Shown one piece after another: positions 1 through 8,207 of a stretch of 64,000 bases of DNA (positions are counted from its first letter, which is position 1; every line of letters begins with the position of its first letter). Position numbers and translations under genes: made by a program. The stretch covers positions 6,136,001 to 6,200,000 of the forward strand of contig NZ_AP024109.1 of NCBI RefSeq assembly GCF_016591715.1, written 5' to 3'. Below the pieces are notes generated by a model. That model did no database searches and was not told where the DNA came from. It worked only from the letters and a program-made list of their open reading frames with translations. The DNA comes from Mesorhizobium sp. J8. GTDB taxonomy: Bacteria; Pseudomonadota; Alphaproteobacteria; Rhizobiales; Rhizobiaceae.

Positions 1-22
1 GGCGTCGGCTGAGTTTCTTCAT
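1..22 (-). CDS. Possible start of a gene running off the left edge
   Basis: On the minus strand an ATG at 20-22 opens a frame reading M-K-K-L-S-R-R before the window ends. An AGAGG motif lies about ten bases upstream. A second ATG at 30-32 is possible but its purine-rich box touches the start. The frame follows the TetR gene in the same direction after an 82-base gap, so it may be the next gene of that operon. Too little is visible to name it. Confidence 0.3.
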
Positions 23-70
23 GCTGTTCCATCCTCTTTTGGTTTTGCCGGTCTTGTTTGGCCGGCTGTT

Positions 71-110
71 GCTAACCCTGCTTTTGCTAGCCCCACATCC
101 TTTGCTAACC
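71..110. repeat. Three short direct repeats GCTARCC
   Basis: Copies begin at 71, 86 and 104 (GCTAACC, GCTAGCC, GCTAACC), spaced 15 and 18 bases. They lie at the stop codon of the TetR gene and in the gap before the next minus-strand gene. They could be a protein-binding array or chance low complexity. Confidence 0.3.
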
Positions 111-791
111 ATAGTGTTTCGGGAAGGCGGCGGCCAGGAACGCGTTCGCCGCCTGCAATGCCGTCTCCCGCGTGGTGTCCTCCGTTCCCATCATCAGCCG
201 CAGCCACAGGCCCTCGAGCATGGCGCTGAGCGCCAGGGCGATGGCCTGGGGGTCATAGCTGTAGCCGCCGCTTTTCTTGAGCGTCGTGCAGAGATCGATG
301 AAGACCTGCTGATAATAGGCGTCGCGCGAGCTGCTCAGCGCCTGGTAGGTCGGCCGCGACTTGGCCTCGCCCCAGAAGGCGAGCCAGGCGGCGAGCTTGC
401 GCTTGTTGCAGATCGAGCGGTCGAAATCGGCCCACACCAGCTGCTGCAGTTGTCGCGCCGGATCGTCGCCCGCCTTCTGCAAGGCGGTGCGCCAATGCGC
501 CGAATACTCGTCATACATATGCTGCAGCGTGGCGATGAGCAGCTTTTCCTTGCTCTCGAAATGGAAGTTGACGATGCCGCGCGACAGGCCCGCGCCGTCG
601 GCAACGTCGGCCATCGTCGTTTCGGCATAGCCGCGCTTGGCCAGTGAATCGATCGTCGCCTCGATCAGTTGCAGACGCCTGACCTCTTTCGAGGCCTTGC
701 GGCCGCGCTTGTCGGCGTCGCCTTTCCGCGCCGTTTCGGAGAGAGCGTCGCTCGCCTCAGTCTTCATGGGTGTCACGGTCTCCAGCATCAC
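105..791 (-). CDS. TetR-family regulator, BetI-like
   Basis: A 228-residue one-component repressor. Residues about 35-85 form the TetR helix-turn-helix; the recognition part (LSRGIVNFHFESKEKLL) resembles BetI, where the same position reads STGIISHYFxDKNGLL. The C-terminal half also has the BetI-like stretch AAWLAFWGEA. BetI proteins repress choline/glycine-betaine genes. Here the neighbours are an N-methyltransferase-like gene three bases upstream in the same operon and a divergent FAD/GcvT operon, so the ligand is probably a methylated amine or related compound (inference). A dyad at 1677-1692 between the two operons is a candidate operator. The start at 791 follows the upstream stop closely, which suggests translational coupling. 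Confidence 0.85.
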   Translation of the reverse strand: MMLETVTPMKTEASDALSETARKGDADKRGRKASKEVRRLQLIEATIDSLAKRGYAETTMADVADGAGLSRGIVNFHFESKEKLLIATLQHMYDEYSAHWRTALQKAGDDPARQLQQLVWADFDRSICNKRKLAAWLAFWGEAKSRPTYQALSSSRDAYYQQVFIDLCTTLKKSGGYSYDPQAIALALSAMLEGLWLRLMMGTEDTTRETALQAANAFLAAAFPKHYG

Positions 792-794
792 CGG

Positions 795-1589
795 CTATCC
801 GACCGGCTTCCAACCGCGCAGATGAGTGGGGCGGTGCTCGCCACTGTCAAGCACCTTCTGCATCGCCTCCCAAGTCCTGATGTTCTTGTCGACATAGGCC
901 GCGCCGACCGCTGCCGCGGCCCGTGCGTAGAGCGACCCCTTGAGCCGCGAAAGCTCTTCGCGCGCGACCTCGCGGTACCATGGATTGCGGTCGCGGATGG
1001 TGATGTCGGTGAAGCCGGCGCGCCGCATGGCTTCGGCATAGCGCGCTGGCGAGGCCATGGCGAAGGAGAGCCCCTCGGCCGCGATATAGGCCTTCATCTC
1101 AGGCGACGGCTCCCCGTCATGCGAAATCATCCAGTTCGACGCCGCAAACACCCCTCCGGGTCTCAGCACGCGAAAGATCTCGGCGAACAGCGCGTCCTTA
1201 TCCGGCACGTGCAGCAGCGCGTCCTTGGAGAAGACGACGTCGAAGGAAGCGTTCATGAAAGGCAGCGGCCCCGGCGGCGCCTGGACGAAGCTGACACGAT
1301 CCTCGAGGCCCCGCCTGATCGCCCCTCGCCTCGCCGCCTCGATCACCGGCTTTTCGACGTCGAAGCCGGTGGCTCGAGCCGCGCCGTGCGTTGCCGCCAG
1401 ATGCAGCGTGATGCCGCCGGCGCCGCAACCGATATCGAGGATCGTCTTACCCTTGAGCGAGAGGCCTTCGACCACGCGGTCGACCTCGTCCGGACCGCCC
1501 GGCGACAGGTAGCCCTCGCCCCACAGCGCTTCGAGGAAGCGGATGGCGGTGTCGTCATATTCCGGCTCGGCGTCAGCCGTTTCGATCAT
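795..1589 (-). CDS. SAM-dependent methyltransferase, phosphoethanolamine/sarcosine N-methyltransferase-like
   Basis: A 264-residue class I methyltransferase. The SAM-binding glycine motif LDIGCGAGG lies near residue 52, and an acidic residue that would hold the ribose (GFDVEKP) follows. The opening [10 protein letters not shown] and the motif [12 protein letters not shown] match the style of phosphoethanolamine and glycine/sarcosine N-methyltransferases, which read FGxGYxSxGG and YSRDxILHxxDK. The substrate is unknown. It is the first gene of a two-gene operon with the BetI-like regulator and is divergent from a GcvT-like operon by 200 bases. Together these suggest making or remodelling of a methylated amine (inference). 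It could instead act on a lipid headgroup. Confidence 0.75.
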   Translation of the reverse strand: MIETADAEPEYDDTAIRFLEALWGEGYLSPGGPDEVDRVVEGLSLKGKTILDIGCGAGGITLHLAATHGAARATGFDVEKPVIEAARRGAIRRGLEDRVSFVQAPPGPLPFMNASFDVVFSKDALLHVPDKDALFAEIFRVLRPGGVFAASNWMISHDGEPSPEMKAYIAAEGLSFAMASPARYAEAMRRAGFTDITIRDRNPWYREVAREELSRLKGSLYARAAAAVGAAYVDKNIRTWEAMQKVLDSGEHRPTHLRGWKPVG

Positions 1590-1676
1590 CGGATCCTTAG
1601 CCCCAAATGCCGATGCAGATCAGTCCAGAATGCTGCCAAAGCCTACCGCATCAACAGGAAAACGCAACATCATTTG

Positions 1677-1692
1677 TTGAACATTCATTCAA
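1677..1692. promoter_or_regulatory. Candidate TetR/BetI-type operator
   Basis: The sequence TTGAA-N6-TTCAA lies in the 200-base gap between the divergent methyltransferase and FAD oxidoreductase operons. BetI-type operators are usually TTGAA/TTCAA-rich dyads, and a BetI-like repressor is encoded next door. The site is 88 bases upstream of one start codon and 97 upstream of the other, so it could control both directions. Confidence 0.4.
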
Positions 1693-1788
1693 AATGGCTG
1701 GACAAAAAACTGTGATCCGTGTCAAATTCGGGCAATCGGGGAACAAACCGCACCGAAAGAGAGGCGGCCGGATGGAGGTTCTGCGCGC

Positions 1789-3408
1789 ATGAAGGCATGG
1801 GACGCGATCGTCATCGGCGGCGGCCATAACGGGCTGGTCAACGCCTGCTACCTGCAGCGCGCCGGACTGGACGTGCTGGTGGTCGAGAAGAACGACTGGG
1901 TGGGCGGTGCCGCCACCAGCCGCGAGCTGACGCCGGGCTTCCTCTATTCCAACTGCTCTTATGTCTGCTCGCTGTTCCGGCCCGAGATCATGCGCGATCT
2001 GGAGTTGCCGCGCTTCGGCCTGCAAGTGATCTCCTACGAGGGCGGCGCCGTGTTCACCCGCGACGGCGACTATCTCGCCAATTACCGCGACCACGACGCG
2101 CATCGTCGCGAGTTCGCCCGCTTCTCGAAGCGCGACGCCGGAGCCTATGACCGCTATTCGCGCGACGTCACGAGACAGTGCCGCTTCATCCAGCCGCTCT
2201 TGATGCGCACTGCCCCTGACCCGACCCGTTTTCGGCCGCGCGATCTCGGCGAGCTGCTCTATCTCGGTAAGAAATTCGCCGGGCTCTCGGCCGAGGAAAT
2301 GGCGCTGACCCTGCGCTTCTGGACGATGTCGATCTCGGACTTCCTGGACGAATATTTCGAAACCGACGTCATCAAGGCGAACTTCGCGCTCTCCGGCATC
2401 ATCGGCACGGCGCTCGGGCCGATGTCGCCCGGCACGGCCTATGTGCTCCTTCACCACTATATGGGCGAGGTCGACGGCTCGGTAGGCGCCTGGGGCTACG
2501 CGCGCGGCGGCATGGGCGCCGTCACCAGGGCGCTGGCCGCCTCGTTCAAGGCTTCAGGCGGCACCATCCGCACCGGCGCCGAGGTCGATCATGTGCTGAT
2601 CAGGAACGGCAAGGCCAAGGGCGTAGTGCTCGCCGGCGGCGAGGAGATTTATGGCAAGCTCGTCATCTCCAACGCCGACGTCAAACGCACCTTCCTGAAG
2701 CTGGTCGAGGAGAAGGAACTGCCCGACATCTTCCTGCGCCGTGTCAGGAATTTCAAAATCCGCGGCTCGTCCGGCAAGGTCAACATCGCGCTGGATTCGC
2801 TCCCCGAATTTCCCGCCTTGCCGAAGGATTCGCCGGTTTATCGCGCCGACATGCATTTCACCGATTCCATCGAGCGCATGGAGCGCGCCTATGACGACTG
2901 GAAAGCCGGGCGCTGGTCGGCCGATCCCTTCCTCGACATGATGATCCCGACCACGCTCGACCCGACCATGGCGCCGCCGGGCAAGCACTTCATGAGCTGC
3001 TTCGTGCAATACGCGCCACCCAAGATAGAAGGGCGCGACTGGACCGACGCCGACCGCGACGGCTTCGCCGAAAGCTTGATTTCCCAGATCGCGCAATATT
3101 CGCCCGGCTTCCGCGACCGCATCGTCCATATGGAGGTGCGCACGCCGCGCGAGATCGAGGCCGAGGTCGGCCTCACCGAAGGCAATATCTTCCAGGGCGA
3201 GCTCACCTTCGACCAGTTGCTCTTCAACCGCCCGGTGCCGGGCTACGCCCAATACCGTTCGCCGGTCGGCGGGCTCTATATGTGCGGCTCCTCAACCCAT
3301 CCGGGCGGCGGCGTCATGGGCGCGCCCGGACGCAACGCCGCCGCCGAGATCCTGCGCGACCTCGCCAAGCCAACCCTGCATATGAGCCCGGCCCATGACG
3401 TCATCTGA
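1789..3408 (+). CDS. FAD-dependent oxidoreductase, phytoene-desaturase/PYROXD2-like (first of two)
   Basis: A 539-residue flavoprotein. The Rossmann FAD motif IVIGGGHNGL begins near residue 7, with the acidic residue of VVEKNDWVGGAAT about 25 residues later. The C-terminal FAD-binding motif (CGSSTHPGGGVMGAPGRNAA) closes the fold. This is the CrtI/PYROXD2 superfamily, which oxidises or isomerises C-C or C-N bonds; no carotenoid genes are nearby, so a carotenoid role is unlikely. It overlaps the next gene, a paralogue, by 14 bases. That is consistent with a heterodimer or two successive oxidations in one pathway (inference). GGAGG lies about eleven bases before the ATG. The substrate is unknown. 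Confidence 0.8.
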   Translation: MKAWDAIVIGGGHNGLVNACYLQRAGLDVLVVEKNDWVGGAATSRELTPGFLYSNCSYVCSLFRPEIMRDLELPRFGLQVISYEGGAVFTRDGDYLANYRDHDAHRREFARFSKRDAGAYDRYSRDVTRQCRFIQPLLMRTAPDPTRFRPRDLGELLYLGKKFAGLSAEEMALTLRFWTMSISDFLDEYFETDVIKANFALSGIIGTALGPMSPGTAYVLLHHYMGEVDGSVGAWGYARGGMGAVTRALAASFKASGGTIRTGAEVDHVLIRNGKAKGVVLAGGEEIYGKLVISNADVKRTFLKLVEEKELPDIFLRRVRNFKIRGSSGKVNIALDSLPEFPALPKDSPVYRADMHFTDSIERMERAYDDWKAGRWSADPFLDMMIPTTLDPTMAPPGKHFMSCFVQYAPPKIEGRDWTDADRDGFAESLISQIAQYSPGFRDRIVHMEVRTPREIEAEVGLTEGNIFQGELTFDQLLFNRPVPGYAQYRSPVGGLYMCGSSTHPGGGVMGAPGRNAAAEILRDLAKPTLHMSPAHDVI

Positions 3409-4969
3409 AGTGCACTGGGACGCCATCGTCATCGGCGGCGGCCATAACGGCCTCGTCGCCGCCGCGACGCTCGCCAAATCCGGCCGCAAGGTGCTGCTGC
3501 TCGAGGCCGGCAACGAGGTCGGCGGCGCCGCGCGCACCGAGGAATTCGCGCCCGGCTTCCGCGTTTCGGCGGTCGCCCATCTGCTCAATCGCCTGCATCC
3601 CGATGTGGTGAAGACGCTGGAGCTGGGACGCCATGGGCTGACGATCGAGCGTGGCGACTTCGTGCCGTCGGTTGCGCTGTCGAAGGACGGCCCGCTTACG
3701 CTGCATGGCGCCTATGGCGAGGTGCTGACAGGCGCGAGTTCGGCGGAGCAATCCGCCTGGAAAGGGCTCCGCGCGCAATTGCTGCGCTACGCCGGCGTGC
3801 TGAAGCCGTTCCTGTCGCGCCGGCCGCCGGACCTCGGTAACATGTCGCTCGCCGAGATGACCGGGCTCGGTCAGACCGCGCTGGCGCTGAAGCGGCTCGG
3901 CAAGGAAGACATGCGCGACTTCCTGCGCGTGCTTCTGATGAATGTCTACGATCTGCTCGACGAGCAGCTTTCGGACGACCGGCTGAAAGGCCTGCTCGCT
4001 TTCGACGCGACGCTCGGCTCGCATCTGGGACCACGCTCGCCCACCTCACTGCTCGGCCTCTACTACCGGCTGGCCGGCGAGATCGGCGGCCTCGCCGGCG
4101 CGCAAGCGCAGCCGAAAGGCGGCATGGGTGCCGTCGTCGCCGCCATCCGCGCCGCGGCGGAAAAGGCCGGCGTTTCCATCCGCCATGCTTCGCCGGTCGC
4201 CAGGGTGATCGTTGAAAAAGGCCGCGCCGTCGGTGTCATCACGCAGGGCGGCGAGACGCTGCGCGCAAAGACCGTCGTCTCCGCCGTCAACCCGGCGACC
4301 ACGATCCTCGATCTCGTCGGCCCGCGCGAGGTCGACACCGGCTTCGTGCGCAAGGTGAAGAACATCCGCATGAAGGGCGATGCGGCGAAGCTTCATCTGG
4401 CGCTTGACCGGCCGCCGCAGTTCGCGGGCGTCGATGCCGCCGGCCACAAGGGCCGCCTCGTCATCGCGCCTTCGCCCGACCATGTCGAGCGCGCCTTCAA
4501 CCCGTCGAAATATGGGGCATTCTCGCCTGAGCCGGTGATGGAGATCACGCTGCCCAGCCTCGCCGATCCATCGCTCGCCCCCTCCGGGGCCTGCGTGCTG
4601 TCGGCCGTGGTGCAATATGCGCCCTATGCGCTGAAGGAAGGCTGGACCGCCGGCAAGCCGCCATTCCTGAAGGCGATCATGGGTGAGCTCGAAGCCTATG
4701 CTCCCGGTATCGGCGTCACGGTGCGCCACGCCGAGTTGCTGACCCCGGCCGACATCGAGGCGCGCTACCGCATGCCCGGCGGCCATTGGCACCATGGCGA
4801 GTTGCAGGCCGACCAGATGCTGATGTCGCGGCCGGTCTCCGGCTGGTCGGGCTACGACACGCCGCTCGAAGGGCTGTTCCTCGCCGGCGCGGGCTCGCAT
4901 CCGGGCGGCGGCATCTCCGGCGCGCCCGGCCTCAACGCCGCGCGGCGTGTCATTGCGGTGGGAGCATGA
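3395..4969 (+). CDS. FAD-dependent oxidoreductase, phytoene-desaturase/PYROXD2-like (second of two)
   Basis: A 524-residue paralogue of the preceding gene. It has the same N-terminal IVIGGGHNGLVAA motif and the same C-terminal pattern AGAGSHPGGGISGAPG. Several middle motifs are also shared, such as GGMGAV near residue 245 and LGP-SP near residue 215. The start lies inside the previous gene and the stop overlaps a 19-codon mini-ORF by ATGA, so translation across the operon is probably coupled. The pair may arise from tandem duplication. It is placed before a folate-dependent aminomethyltransferase-like gene, the arrangement expected if the flavoproteins oxidise a methylated substrate whose one-carbon unit is passed to tetrahydrofolate. 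That is an inference; no substrate residue is recognisable. Confidence 0.8.
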   Translation: MTSSEVHWDAIVIGGGHNGLVAAATLAKSGRKVLLLEAGNEVGGAARTEEFAPGFRVSAVAHLLNRLHPDVVKTLELGRHGLTIERGDFVPSVALSKDGPLTLHGAYGEVLTGASSAEQSAWKGLRAQLLRYAGVLKPFLSRRPPDLGNMSLAEMTGLGQTALALKRLGKEDMRDFLRVLLMNVYDLLDEQLSDDRLKGLLAFDATLGSHLGPRSPTSLLGLYYRLAGEIGGLAGAQAQPKGGMGAVVAAIRAAAEKAGVSIRHASPVARVIVEKGRAVGVITQGGETLRAKTVVSAVNPATTILDLVGPREVDTGFVRKVKNIRMKGDAAKLHLALDRPPQFAGVDAAGHKGRLVIAPSPDHVERAFNPSKYGAFSPEPVMEITLPSLADPSLAPSGACVLSAVVQYAPYALKEGWTAGKPPFLKAIMGELEAYAPGIGVTVRHAELLTPADIEARYRMPGGHWHHGELQADQMLMSRPVSGWSGYDTPLEGLFLAGAGSHPGGGISGAPGLNAARRVIAVGA

Positions 4970-5025
4970 GCATGATTTTGCAAATCGCTGAGGCCACCCT
5001 CTACGGCGAAGGGACGCCGTCATGA
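4966..5025 (+). CDS. 19-codon mini-ORF linking two operon genes
   Basis: ATG at 4966 overlaps the stop of the FAD gene as ATGA. The frame encodes 19 residues (MSMILQIAEATLYGEGTPS) and its stop overlaps the ATG of the next gene, again as ATGA. It fills the gap exactly and could carry ribosomes across by termination-reinitiation. It could also be chance, since part of its DNA resembles the GGAGCATGA start of a rhizobial repeat. Confidence 0.35.
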   Translation: MSMILQIAEATLYGEGTPS

Positions 5026-6260
5026 ACCATCATCCCACGATCAAGAGCTCGGCCGACACTCGTACAGCCGCCCAACCCCATTTCCGCACGCTGCGGCTCG
5101 GCACGCCCTTCCAGCCGCGTGTCGACGCGCTGGCCCTGAAGCAGGACTGGTACAATTGGGCCGGCTATCGCGCCCCGCATTCGCTGTGGGACGAGGAGCT
5201 TGAATATTTCGCCATCCGCAGCCAGGCGGCACTCTTCGACATTTCGCCGATGACCAAATACCGGATCGAGGGCCGTGACGCCGAAGCCTATCTCGACCGC
5301 GTCACGCTGCGAGACGTGACCAAACTGAAGCCCGGCCGGGTCCACTACACCGCCTGGTGCGACGACGAAGGTTTCGTCCTGGACGACGGCACGCTGTTCC
5401 GGCTCTCGCCGACGCGCTTCCGGCTGTGCTCGCAGGAGCGGCACCTGCCCTGGCTGCTCGACAGCGCCATCGGCTACGACGTGAGCGTCGAGGAAGAGAC
5501 CGAGGGCATCGCCGGGCTCGCCCTACAAGGACCGACCTCCTTCGCCATCCTGCGCGAAGCCGGTTTCGCCGGTGTCGAGCGGCTGAAGGTCTTCGACCTC
5601 GCCGAGTTCGCGCATGACGGTGGCGCCGTCACCATCTCGCGCACCGGCTTCACCGGCGATCTCGGCTACGAGCTGTTCGTGCCGGCCGACAAGGCGCTCA
5701 GCCTGTGGGACCGGCTGATGGCGGCGGGCGAGCTGCGCGGCATCCGCGCCATCGGCTATACCGCGCTGAACCGGGCCCGGCTGGAAGCAGGCCTGATCGT
5801 CGCCAATGCCGACTTCACCACGTCCGAGCACGCCATCCGCGCTGACCGCCTGCGCATGCCCGACGAAATCGGCCTCGGCTTCATGATCGATCCCGACAAG
5901 GGTCATTTCAACGGCCGCCGCGCCATCCTCGAAGCGCGGGCGAAAAAGAAACTGCGTCACGTGCTGGTCGGACTGGAGATCGAAGGCAATATTCCGGCCG
6001 AGCATGCCATCGTCTATTACCGCAAAAGCCAGGAGGTCGGATTGGTGAGCGCGGCGATGTGGTCGCCGATGGCCAAGCGCAACATCGCGCTCGCCTCGCT
6101 GCGGCGACCCTATGGCGAAACGATCGTCGACGACCTCTGGGTCGAGATTTACGCCATGCGCGAGCTACAGTACCAGAAGCTGATGAAGAAGGCGAAGGTG
6201 GTGCCGCGACCCTTCATCAGGCTCGACCGCCGCACCGCCAACCCGCCTGCGGACTTTTGA
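5022..6260 (+). CDS. GcvT/DmdA-like folate-dependent aminomethyl- or demethyltransferase
   Basis: A 412-residue protein of the glycine-cleavage T-protein superfamily. These enzymes move a methyl or methylene group from an N-, S- or O-methylated substrate to tetrahydrofolate. Family signs are ALFDISPMTKYRIEGRDAEA near residue 70, ALQGPTSFAIL near 165, the GYT-RTGFTGDLGYELF segment near 210 and ARLEAGLI near 250. The C-terminal barrel (residues about 310-400) is complete. Length suits DmdA- or LigM-type proteins better than dimethylglycine dehydrogenases, which carry a fused flavin domain. Here two separate flavoproteins precede it in the operon. The exact substrate cannot be read. AAGGGA lies eight bases before the ATG. 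Confidence 0.75.
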   Translation: MNHHPTIKSSADTRTAAQPHFRTLRLGTPFQPRVDALALKQDWYNWAGYRAPHSLWDEELEYFAIRSQAALFDISPMTKYRIEGRDAEAYLDRVTLRDVTKLKPGRVHYTAWCDDEGFVLDDGTLFRLSPTRFRLCSQERHLPWLLDSAIGYDVSVEEETEGIAGLALQGPTSFAILREAGFAGVERLKVFDLAEFAHDGGAVTISRTGFTGDLGYELFVPADKALSLWDRLMAAGELRGIRAIGYTALNRARLEAGLIVANADFTTSEHAIRADRLRMPDEIGLGFMIDPDKGHFNGRRAILEARAKKKLRHVLVGLEIEGNIPAEHAIVYYRKSQEVGLVSAAMWSPMAKRNIALASLRRPYGETIVDDLWVEIYAMRELQYQKLMKKAKVVPRPFIRLDRRTANPPADF

Positions 6261-6261
6261 C

Positions 6262-6519
6262 ATGGCAAGCGAAGCGGAAGATCTGGAAGCGGAATCCGCC
6301 GAGCAGTGGGAGCTGGTCAACACGCCGCTCGGGGAGATGTGGTCCGGCCGCACCCGGTACGCGGCGGCGATGTTCTTCTTCAAGCGCGGCGAGATGAACG
6401 CCGAGACGCTGGAGGTCTACCGCATCTGCGCCCGGCTCGATCATGAAGATCCCTTGCCGATCATCCGCGACCGCGGCGTCGGGAAGGACTGGCTGAAGCG
6501 TATCGGCCACGACGGATAG
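6262..6519 (+). CDS. Small acidic conserved-looking protein, last gene of the FAD/GcvT operon
   Basis: An 85-residue acidic soluble protein starting one base after the stop of the GcvT-like gene, so it is almost certainly co-transcribed. I do not recognise a family. Its N-terminus is rich in Glu and its middle has the aromatic stretch YAAAMFFFKRGEM followed by a predicted helix. There is no signal peptide or membrane segment. It may be a small subunit or an assembly partner of the oxidoreductase or transferase, in the way small sarcosine-oxidase subunits accompany large ones; this is by analogy of position only. The gene ends seven bases before a convergent dipeptidase gene. Confidence 0.6.
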   Translation: MASEAEDLEAESAEQWELVNTPLGEMWSGRTRYAAAMFFFKRGEMNAETLEVYRICARLDHEDPLPIIRDRGVGKDWLKRIGHDG

Positions 6520-6526
6520 ATCTGCC

Positions 6527-7585
6527 TTAGCCTATGGTGCGCTCCAGCACGCTCAACCAATTCCGATAAGCGATCTTCTCGATGAGCGCCCGCCCGAAAC
6601 CGCGCGCGGCAAGCGCGTCGATCAGCTTGGGCAGGCCGGCGACGTCGCCGATGGGGGCAGGGATCATGGCGCCGTCGAAATCGGAGCCGAGGCCGACGCC
6701 GTCCTCGCCCAGCGCCTGCAATAGCGAATCGATATGGCGCACCATGATGTCGATGCTGGTGTCGGCATTCATGCGGCCGTCCTCGCGCAGGAAGCCGGTG
6801 GCGAAGTTGAGGCCCACCATGCCGCCCGATTCGCGGATTGCGCCGAGCTGCCAGTCGGTCAGGTTGCGCGAATGGCCGCAGATCGCATGCACGTTGGAAT
6901 GGGTCGCGACCAGCGGCGCGTCGCTCAAGCCCGCCACATCGCGAAAACCTTTCTCGTTGAGATGCGAAAGGTCGATCATGATCCTGAGCTGGTTGCACGC
7001 TTTGACCAGAGCCTTGCCCGCATCGGTGAGGCCAGGCCCGGTGTCGGGCGAGGAAGGAAAGCGGAAGGGCACGCCGTTGCCGAAGGCGTTCGGGCGGCTC
7101 CAGACGATGCCCAGCGAGCGCAGGCCCGCGGCATGCAGCACGTCGAGCATGGCAAGCCCGGGATCGATCGCCTCGACGCCTTCGATGTGGAACACGGCCG
7201 CGATCGAACCCTTGGCCATGGCCTCCCGTACATCGCCGGCACTGCGGCAGACGGTCAGCGCGCCGGCGCGTTCCAGGCGGAACAGGATGGAAGCCATGCC
7301 GATGGTGGAGGTGATCGCCTCGGCCTGCGGCAGTTCCGGCGGCAGCGGCTCGTTGTCGCTTGGCGCCGGCGGCACCGCGCTGCGCTTCGACTTTTCGACC
7401 GGCGGCGGAAAGATCGCAAACATGCCGCCGGCAAAACCGCCCTTCCTGGCGCGCGGCAGGTCGATATGGCCGCCCGGCGTTCCTTCGATGAACAACTTTT
7501 CGGCGTCGGCTTCCTTCGACTGGTAGAGCCGAAGCAGCGTGTCGTTATGTCCGTCGAAAACGGGGATCAGGTCGGTATCGGTCAT
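6527..7585 (-). CDS. Membrane dipeptidase family (peptidase M19)
   Basis: A 352-residue TIM-barrel metallopeptidase of the renal-dipeptidase family, which hydrolyses dipeptides with a broad range including D-residues. The first metal motif VFDGHNDTLLR is at residues about 9-19. Later metal and substrate motifs are IDLSHLNEKG, ATHSN and GLGSDFDGA. There is no signal peptide, so unlike the mammalian enzyme it is probably cytoplasmic. I start at the ATG at 7585; a TTG at 7600 in frame is possible but has no better ribosome site. The gene is convergent with the FAD/GcvT operon and its own promoter side borders a large palindromic repeat. Confidence 0.85.
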   Translation of the reverse strand: MTDTDLIPVFDGHNDTLLRLYQSKEADAEKLFIEGTPGGHIDLPRARKGGFAGGMFAIFPPPVEKSKRSAVPPAPSDNEPLPPELPQAEAITSTIGMASILFRLERAGALTVCRSAGDVREAMAKGSIAAVFHIEGVEAIDPGLAMLDVLHAAGLRSLGIVWSRPNAFGNGVPFRFPSSPDTGPGLTDAGKALVKACNQLRIMIDLSHLNEKGFRDVAGLSDAPLVATHSNVHAICGHSRNLTDWQLGAIRESGGMVGLNFATGFLREDGRMNADTSIDIMVRHIDSLLQALGEDGVGLGSDFDGAMIPAPIGDVAGLPKLIDALAARGFGRALIEKIAYRNWLSVLERTIG

Positions 7586-7687
7586 CGGGGAGCCATTCAA
7601 ATCGGTGACGGGCGGGACGACAGGTTCGTCCGAGGCGAACCGTCAACTTAGGCAAGATGACCGGGCGGTGCAAATGCGAAGACTTCC

Positions 7688-7832
7688 CCTTCTCCCCCTG
7701 TGGGAGAAGGTGGATCGGCGCGATAGCGCCGAGACGGATGAGGGGTGTTCGAGGGAATGCAGACGTCTCACTCCGCTGGAGCACCCCTCATCCGGCCGCT
7801 TCGCGGCCACCTTCTCCCACAAGGGGAGAAGG
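7688..7832. repeat. Large palindromic intergenic repeat (family B, copy 1)
   Basis: A 145-base element whose ends are inverted copies of CCTTCTCCC and GGGAGAAGG. It contains the sub-motif CCCCTCATCCGGCC. A second member lies at 53024-53202. It sits between the dipeptidase promoter side and the 3' end of the GNAT gene. Such elements are common between genes in Rhizobiales and have no coding content. Confidence 0.75.
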
Positions 7833-7841
7833 TAAAAGCGT

Positions 7842-8141
7842 TCACCGCTTCAGCACGTCCGCCCATTCCGGATGACGCCTGAACTGGGCGTTGGCGAAGG
7901 GGCAGAGCGGGATGATCTTCTTGCCGGCGGCACGCGCGTCCTCGACAGCGCGGGTGACGAGCCGAAGCCCGGCGCCCTGGCCGCGAAAGACGTCCGGCAC
8001 CTCGGTATGATCGATGATGAGCTGGTGCTCGCCGATCTTGGTGAAGGTCATCTCGGCCTCGGCGCCGCCCGGTCCGCGCAGCACGTAACGCCCCTTGGAG
8101 CCGTGGTCTTCCAGTTCGATCTCGGGCAGTTGGTCAGCCAT
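7842..8141 (-). CDS. Small GNAT-like N-acetyltransferase (YjdJ type)
   Basis: A 99-residue minimal GNAT-fold protein. The acetyl-CoA pyrophosphate-binding loop is visible as FRGQGAG near residue 55, preceded by the strand IIDHTEVPDV. The C-terminal PLCPFANAQFRRHPEWADV matches the small YjdJ/GNAT group, whose substrates are unknown. The family is about 90-100 residues, so the gene is complete. The gene stands alone between two repeat elements and probably has its own promoter upstream of 8141. Confidence 0.8.
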   Translation of the reverse strand: MADQLPEIELEDHGSKGRYVLRGPGGAEAEMTFTKIGEHQLIIDHTEVPDVFRGQGAGLRLVTRAVEDARAAGKKIIPLCPFANAQFRRHPEWADVLKR

Positions 8142-8156
8142 TTTGGTTGCCTCCTT

Positions 8157-8207
8157 GGAGCATGATGCCGAAAAGTGTGAAGCGGTTTTCGGACGACATC
8201 ACGCTCC
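8157..8207. repeat. Short palindromic repeat (family A variant) covering a stop codon
   Basis: The element starts GGAGCATGATG and ends CATCACGCTCC, with a core of GAAAAGTGTGAAGCGGTTTTC. The core is shared with the repeat at 26502-26545. Its right end overlaps the stop codon of the alpha/beta-hydrolase gene (8199-8201), so that gene's last codons come from the repeat. Confidence 0.7.
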
